From NCBI RefSeq assembly GCF_017377775.1, contig NZ_JAFVLN010000014.1, forward strand, positions 186,001 to 250,000: DNA of 64,000 bases, in the 5' to 3' direction. The number at the start of each line of letters is the position of its first letter. The first letter of the stretch is position 1. Made by a program: the position numbers and the translations under genes. Of this stretch, positions 60,421 through 64,000 are shown in pieces. This stretch comes from Streptomyces sp. VRA16 Mangrove soil. GTDB lineage: Bacteria; Actinomycetota; Actinomycetes; Streptomycetales; Streptomycetaceae. A model generated the notes under the pieces. It was given only the letters and a program-made list of their open reading frames with translations, was not told the DNA's origin and did not search any database.

Positions 60421-60654
60421 TGTGTCCCTCCCGCAGGGATCGACCTGTACTGCTCGGGTAGCTCGGGTTGCCCAGATGCGCTTCTACCGCCGCATCCATA
60501 CTTCGATGCGTTGCTTCTTGAAGCTTGCCCAGTGTTTCACCATGGCTGAACCAGGCCATAACAGTTCGGCAGCTTCGCACACCGTCCGCACACCCTCCGG
60601 GCGGAAACACTGGCGACCGGCATCCGCACGGACGGCGAAGGTAAGTAACCTTGC

Positions 60655-63444
60655 ATGCGGCTGTCCACCCACCCGGTCCGCCCGACCTGGGCGGTGGCGG
60701 AAAACCAGCGGGCGATCGAGCAGCAGCGGAGGGGCGGCCGAGACATGGGTACGGGAGACCTGGGCCTCGACATTCGTACAGCGAGCACAACGAGTACAGC
60801 GAGTTCAACTCGTACAGGGAGTGCTGTGATCACCGCGCGCGCGGCTGCCACCTTCGAACCTGTCGGGCGATCCGTCGCGACCGCCCGGTCCTTCGTGCGC
60901 GACACCCTCCAGGGGTGGGGCCACTCCGACATCATCGACGATGCGGTGGTCCTGACCAGCGAACTCGTGACAAATGCCGTGGTGCACGCGGGCACATCTG
61001 CGGAAGTTCTGTGCCTACGTGGTGAGGACCACGTCCGCATCGAGGTCTCCGACCGCTATCCGGAGCGGGAGATCCCGCTCCAGTCCACGGCGATCAACAT
61101 GGGCAGCCCCGACCGCGAGGGCGGCCGCGGCCTCCAGCTCTGTGCGGCGCTCGCGGGCCGCTGGGGCGTGGACTATTCAGCCACGCACAAGCAAGTCTGG
61201 TTCCAGCTCGATCTGCCCGAGCGCTCCGTGGGCACCCGTGCCGCGGGCCCCACGCTCCCCACCGACCTCCTCCCTCTCGCCGACGAGCGGGTCCGGGTCG
61301 CCGTCGTCCAGATCGACAAGTCCGGCGCGGTCACGTCGTGGAACGAGGACGCGGAGCACCTTTTCGGGTACGCCGCCGAGCAGGTCGACGGCAAGCCCCT
61401 CACCGACTTCGCGGCCTGGCCGCACACGCCGGGCACCAGCACCGGCATCGCGGACGCGCTGCAGCTCTCACGCTGGGAGGGGAGCTACGGCATCCGCGCC
61501 GCCAGCGGCCGGGTGACCCCGGTGTACGCCTCGCACCTGCGGGTCCGCGACACCGACGGCGAGCCGTCCACGGTCTGCCTCCTGGTGCGCGAGCACGAGC
61601 GGGCCGTGCTCCAGACCCCGCTGCGCGTCCCCCCGTCCGACGCCGCGTCGTCGGACAGTCAGGGCACGGACCCCTTCGAGGTCTTCATCGGCTCCCCGGC
61701 CCCCGACGACCTGGACGGCCTTCTGCAGCGCACGGTGGAGCGCGCCCGCGACATGCTCGACGGCGACTCCGCCTTCCTGCTCCTCGCCACGGACGACGAG
61801 ACGGAACTGGAGGTCCGCGCCTCGACGGGCCTGCCCTCCGCCCGCCAGCGCTTCGCCCGCGTCCCCGTCGAGGTCGGCCCCGGCCGCTACGGCTCGGCGA
61901 GGATGCCGGCCGTCCACGAGGACCTGACCCAGGTCCCGGGCGCCGTACCGCTGTTGAGCGGCACCGGAATGCGCTCGGTCGTCACCGTGCCGCTGAAGGT
62001 CGAGGGCCGCCTGACGGGCTCCCTCGGTGTCGCGGCGGAGTCCCCCGACCGCTACTCCAACGAGGAAGCGCTGCGCCTCCAGTTCGCGGCGGACCGCATC
62101 GCGCTGGCCGTCGAGTCGGCCCGCCTCGGCGAGTTGGAGAAGCTCCGCCGCGGCTCGCTCAGCTTCCTGGTCGAGGCGTCCGACCTGCTCGCGGGCACCC
62201 TCGACCGCGACCAGACGCTGGCCCTGATGGCCCAGATGACGGTCCCGACGCTCGCCACGTGGTGCGCGGTCTACACGATCGCCGACCAGGCCTCGGAGCC
62301 GTACCTCTCATACGTCCTGCACGAGGACGAGGAGCGCATCGACGGCCTCAAGGCCCTCCTCGCCAAGATCGCCCCGCCGGAGCCCGTCCCGACGCCGGGC
62401 GCCCGCGTCTGGGCGGCCCCTGCCGAGGCCGCCCACCAAGCAGCCCTTCGTACGTCGATGAGGAGCCTGGGGCTCAACGAGCCGACGAGCGTCAGCTCGG
62501 GCATCGGTACGACCCTGGCCACGGCGTCCGCGGTGGGCGGCGAGACGGTCGTCCTCCCTCTGGTGGCCCGCAACCGCGTCATCGGCATGCTGACCCTCGG
62601 CAAGCCCACGGACGAGCACTTCCGCCAGGAAATCCTGGAGCTGGCCGAGGACCTGAGCCGCAGGGCGGCACTCGCTCTCGACAACGCCCGCCTGTACTCG
62701 GAGCGCATGGCGATCAGCCAGTCCCTCCAGCGCAGCCTCCTCCCGCCGGAGCTCCCGCACGTCCCCGGCGTCGAGGTCGAGGTGATCTACCGCGCGGCGG
62801 GCGAGGGCAACGAAGTCGGCGGTGACTTCTACGACTTGTTCCCCATCCGCGACGGCGCGTACGGCTTCGCGATCGGCGATGTGTGCGGCACGGGCCCGGA
62901 GGCGGCCGCGGTGACGGGTCTGGCCCGGCACGCCCTGCGTCTCCTGGCCCGCGAGGGCTTCGGCGGCCCCGCGGTCCTGGAGCGTCTCAACGCGGCGATC
63001 CTCGACGAGGGCGCTCGCAGCCGCTTCCTCACGCTTCTCTACGGGGAGTTGTGGCCGCAGGAGGACGGTTCGGCCGTCCTGAAGATGGTCTGCGCCGGCC
63101 ACCCGCTTCCGCTGCGCCTGCGCCAGGACGGCACGGTCGTCCCGTTCGCGGAGCCGCAGCCGCTCCTCGGCGTCATGGACGACCTGGAGCTGTACGAGCA
63201 GACGATGACACTCGACCCGGGCGACGTCCTGTTGTGCGTCACGGACGGCATCACGGAGCGCCGTGAGGGCACGCGCATGCTGGGCGACGACGGCCTGGCC
63301 GAGGTCCTCTCGACGTGCACGGGCCTGACGGCCGGAGCGGTGGCCGCGCGCATCATGCGCGCGGTGGAGCGCTTCGCTGCTGACGCTCCGTCCGACGACA
63401 TGGCCATCCTGACGATGCGCGTCTCTGGCCTGCACCACGACTGA
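60655..63444 (+). CDS. osaC: Anti-sigma/phosphatase signalling protein OsaC
   Basis: 929 aa. An RsbW-like HATPase (about 45-190: ELVTNAVVHA, GGRGLQLCAA), a PAS domain (about 215-320), two GAF domains (about 345-690) and a C-terminal SpoIIE/PP2C phosphatase (NEVGGDFYDLF, IGDVCGTGPEAAAVTGLARH, SDDMAILTMRV). In S. coelicolor OsaC binds sigma-B and returns it to rest after osmotic shock. Divergent from osaA. The ATG at 60655 gives the long form; an ATG at 60745 with a GGAGGGG upstream would remove 30 residues. Confidence 0.9.
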   Translation: MRLSTHPVRPTWAVAENQRAIEQQRRGGRDMGTGDLGLDIRTASTTSTASSTRTGSAVITARAAATFEPVGRSVATARSFVRDTLQGWGHSDIIDDAVVLTSELVTNAVVHAGTSAEVLCLRGEDHVRIEVSDRYPEREIPLQSTAINMGSPDREGGRGLQLCAALAGRWGVDYSATHKQVWFQLDLPERSVGTRAAGPTLPTDLLPLADERVRVAVVQIDKSGAVTSWNEDAEHLFGYAAEQVDGKPLTDFAAWPHTPGTSTGIADALQLSRWEGSYGIRAASGRVTPVYASHLRVRDTDGEPSTVCLLVREHERAVLQTPLRVPPSDAASSDSQGTDPFEVFIGSPAPDDLDGLLQRTVERARDMLDGDSAFLLLATDDETELEVRASTGLPSARQRFARVPVEVGPGRYGSARMPAVHEDLTQVPGAVPLLSGTGMRSVVTVPLKVEGRLTGSLGVAAESPDRYSNEEALRLQFAADRIALAVESARLGELEKLRRGSLSFLVEASDLLAGTLDRDQTLALMAQMTVPTLATWCAVYTIADQASEPYLSYVLHEDEERIDGLKALLAKIAPPEPVPTPGARVWAAPAEAAHQAALRTSMRSLGLNEPTSVSSGIGTTLATASAVGGETVVLPLVARNRVIGMLTLGKPTDEHFRQEILELAEDLSRRAALALDNARLYSERMAISQSLQRSLLPPELPHVPGVEVEVIYRAAGEGNEVGGDFYDLFPIRDGAYGFAIGDVCGTGPEAAAVTGLARHALRLLAREGFGGPAVLERLNAAILDEGARSRFLTLLYGELWPQEDGSAVLKMVCAGHPLPLRLRQDGTVVPFAEPQPLLGVMDDLELYEQTMTLDPGDVLLCVTDGITERREGTRMLGDDGLAEVLSTCTGLTAGAVAARIMRAVERFAADAPSDDMAILTMRVSGLHHD

Positions 63445-63447
63445 CGC

Positions 63448-63479
63448 CGAAGGGGGCCGGGGAAACCCGGCCCCTTTCG
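63448..63479 (+). terminator. Terminator of osaC
   Basis: 14-bp stem with a GAAA-type loop (63448-63461 with 63466-63479), immediately after the osaC stop. Confidence 0.85.
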
Positions 63480-63491
63480 CATACATGAGAA

Positions 63492-63523
63492 AGGCCCCGC
63501 CCTGTGTTTCACAGGACGGGGCC
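63492..63523 (-). terminator. Terminator of tRNA-Thr
   Basis: Hairpin AGGCCCCG..CCTGTG with CACAGG..CGGGGCCT, one mismatch, just 3' of the tRNA on the minus strand and followed there by TTTCT. Confidence 0.8.
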
Positions 63524-63533
63524 TCAATTACCG

Positions 63534-63606
63534 AGCCCCCAAGCGGAATCGAACCGCTGACCTTCTCCTTACCATGGAGACGCTCTACCGACTGAGCTAT
63601 AGGGGC
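63534..63606 (-). tRNA. tRNA-Thr (anticodon GGT)
   Basis: 73-nt cloverleaf on the minus strand. Acceptor stem GCCCCTA with TGGGGGC, D arm GCTC..GAGC, anticodon stem TCTCC/GGAGA around loop ATGGTAA (anticodon GGT), T arm AGCGG TTCGATT CCGCT. CCA is not encoded. No direct repeat or integrase is seen beside its 3' end. Confidence 0.95.
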
Positions 63607-63702
63607 CTGTTGCTTCGGCGGTTTCCCGCCCCGCAACGAGTTAAAGCATACCTGAAGTTCAGGGTGGGTCGAACCACCGATCGCATCGGCGACGAAAGCC
63701 TT

Positions 63703-64000
63703 CTAGAAGGCCGGCTGCAGCAATCCGCCCAGCGCATTGCAGGCGGAGACGACGCGCTGCAACTGCCGCTTGGACAGGGCCGCGTCGACGGGCAGGGCGA
63801 GCGTTTCGTCGGCCGCTCGTTCCGTTTCGGGCAGCGCCACGTCGCGTCGGAAGGCAGGCATTCGGTGCACCGGTGTCTTCACCGGCACGCTGCATTCAAC
63901 TCCCTTGCCGCGCAAGGCCCTGGCGAAAGCGTCCCGGTCCGGTCGCCCGTTCCCGGGAACCCGCACGACGTACTGCTGATATGTGTGCCCGTCGCTCCCC
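63703..64000 (-). CDS. DegT/DnrJ/EryC1/StrS-type aminotransferase, C-terminal part
   Basis: C-terminal ~98 residues of a PLP-dependent sugar aminotransferase; the gene runs off the right edge. YQQYVVRVPGNGRPDRDAF, GVECSVPVKTPVHRMPAF and the Cys-rich-free end DAALSKRQLQRVVSACNAL are typical of the end of this family. Active-site Lys is outside the window. Function depends on the unseen neighbours (sugar or antibiotic glycosylation). Confidence 0.85.
   Translation of the reverse strand, partial: GSDGHTYQQYVVRVPGNGRPDRDAFARALRGKGVECSVPVKTPVHRMPAFRRDVALPETERAADETLALPVDAALSKRQLQRVVSACNALGGLLQPAF

Noticed and set aside
63534..63606. tRNA-Thr as an attachment site of an integrated element
   Set aside because: No integrase or duplicated tRNA 3' end in the window; the 3' side leads straight into its terminator and osaC.

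Overview
The window is a high-GC chromosomal segment of a Streptomyces species. The evidence is G/C-rich third codon positions, frequent GTG starts and leaderless promoters, and family-level matches to Streptomyces housekeeping loci in a familiar order: hflX-rshA-dapF-miaA-miaB, gluR/gluK-gluABCD, recA-recX-DUF3046, lhr-nei, dps, clgR-cinA-pgsA-rimO, a RodZ-like gene, ftsK and osaBAC. From memory this order follows the recA-to-ftsK part of the S. coelicolor chromosome; I could not run an alignment.

Layout. 1-10.1 kb: mostly minus-strand core genes (HflX, M1 peptidase, RshA, DapF, tRNA-modifying MiaA and MiaB), interrupted by two small plus-strand charged proteins, one of them MT0933-like antitoxin. 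10.2-13.1 kb: remnants of a carboxylesterase beside a palindromic operator, an epimerase, an orphan TAXI binding protein and two repeat tracts. 13.1-19 kb: the glutamate sensing and uptake locus (sensor kinase GluK, regulator GluR, ABC transporter GluABCD) closed by a strong terminator. 19-23.1 kb: a flavin monooxygenase, then a cysteine dioxygenase-rhodanese operon preceded by a Cys-containing leader peptide and followed by a complete IS481-family insertion with a 6-bp target duplication. 23.1-33 kb: an orphan FtsX-type permease, recX/recA with two DNA-damage control elements, and small conserved genes. 32.7-39 kb: accessory block with a PucR regulator divergent from an alkyl-sulfatase-like hydrolase and an MFS transporter, a 20-bp tandem repeat, and AzlD/AzlC/AraC. 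39-50.8 kb: Lhr helicase, Nei-type glycosylase, SDR, Dps, ClgR, CinA, PgsA, RimO and a RodZ-like protein. 51-63.5 kb: FtsK and the osmoadaptation locus osaB-osaA/osaC. The right edge has tRNA-Thr and the C-terminus of a sugar aminotransferase.

How the parts work together. The clearest regulon-level signal is a shared promoter of the RecA-NDp (PafBC-type) class, TTGTCAGTGG-like element, 6-7 bp, then a -10 box. It lies upstream of recA, lhr and the translationally coupled rimO-pgsA-cinA operon, which places DNA repair, Lhr and CinA under one likely DNA-damage control. A second signal is the Cys-containing uORF in front of cysteine dioxygenase. No wholly new multi-gene system is evident. The most novel leads are the leader-controlled cysteine catabolism operon, the TAXI protein as a possible glutamate-sensing partner of GluK, the PucR operator cluster, and the IS element whose transposase stop codon comes from its target site.
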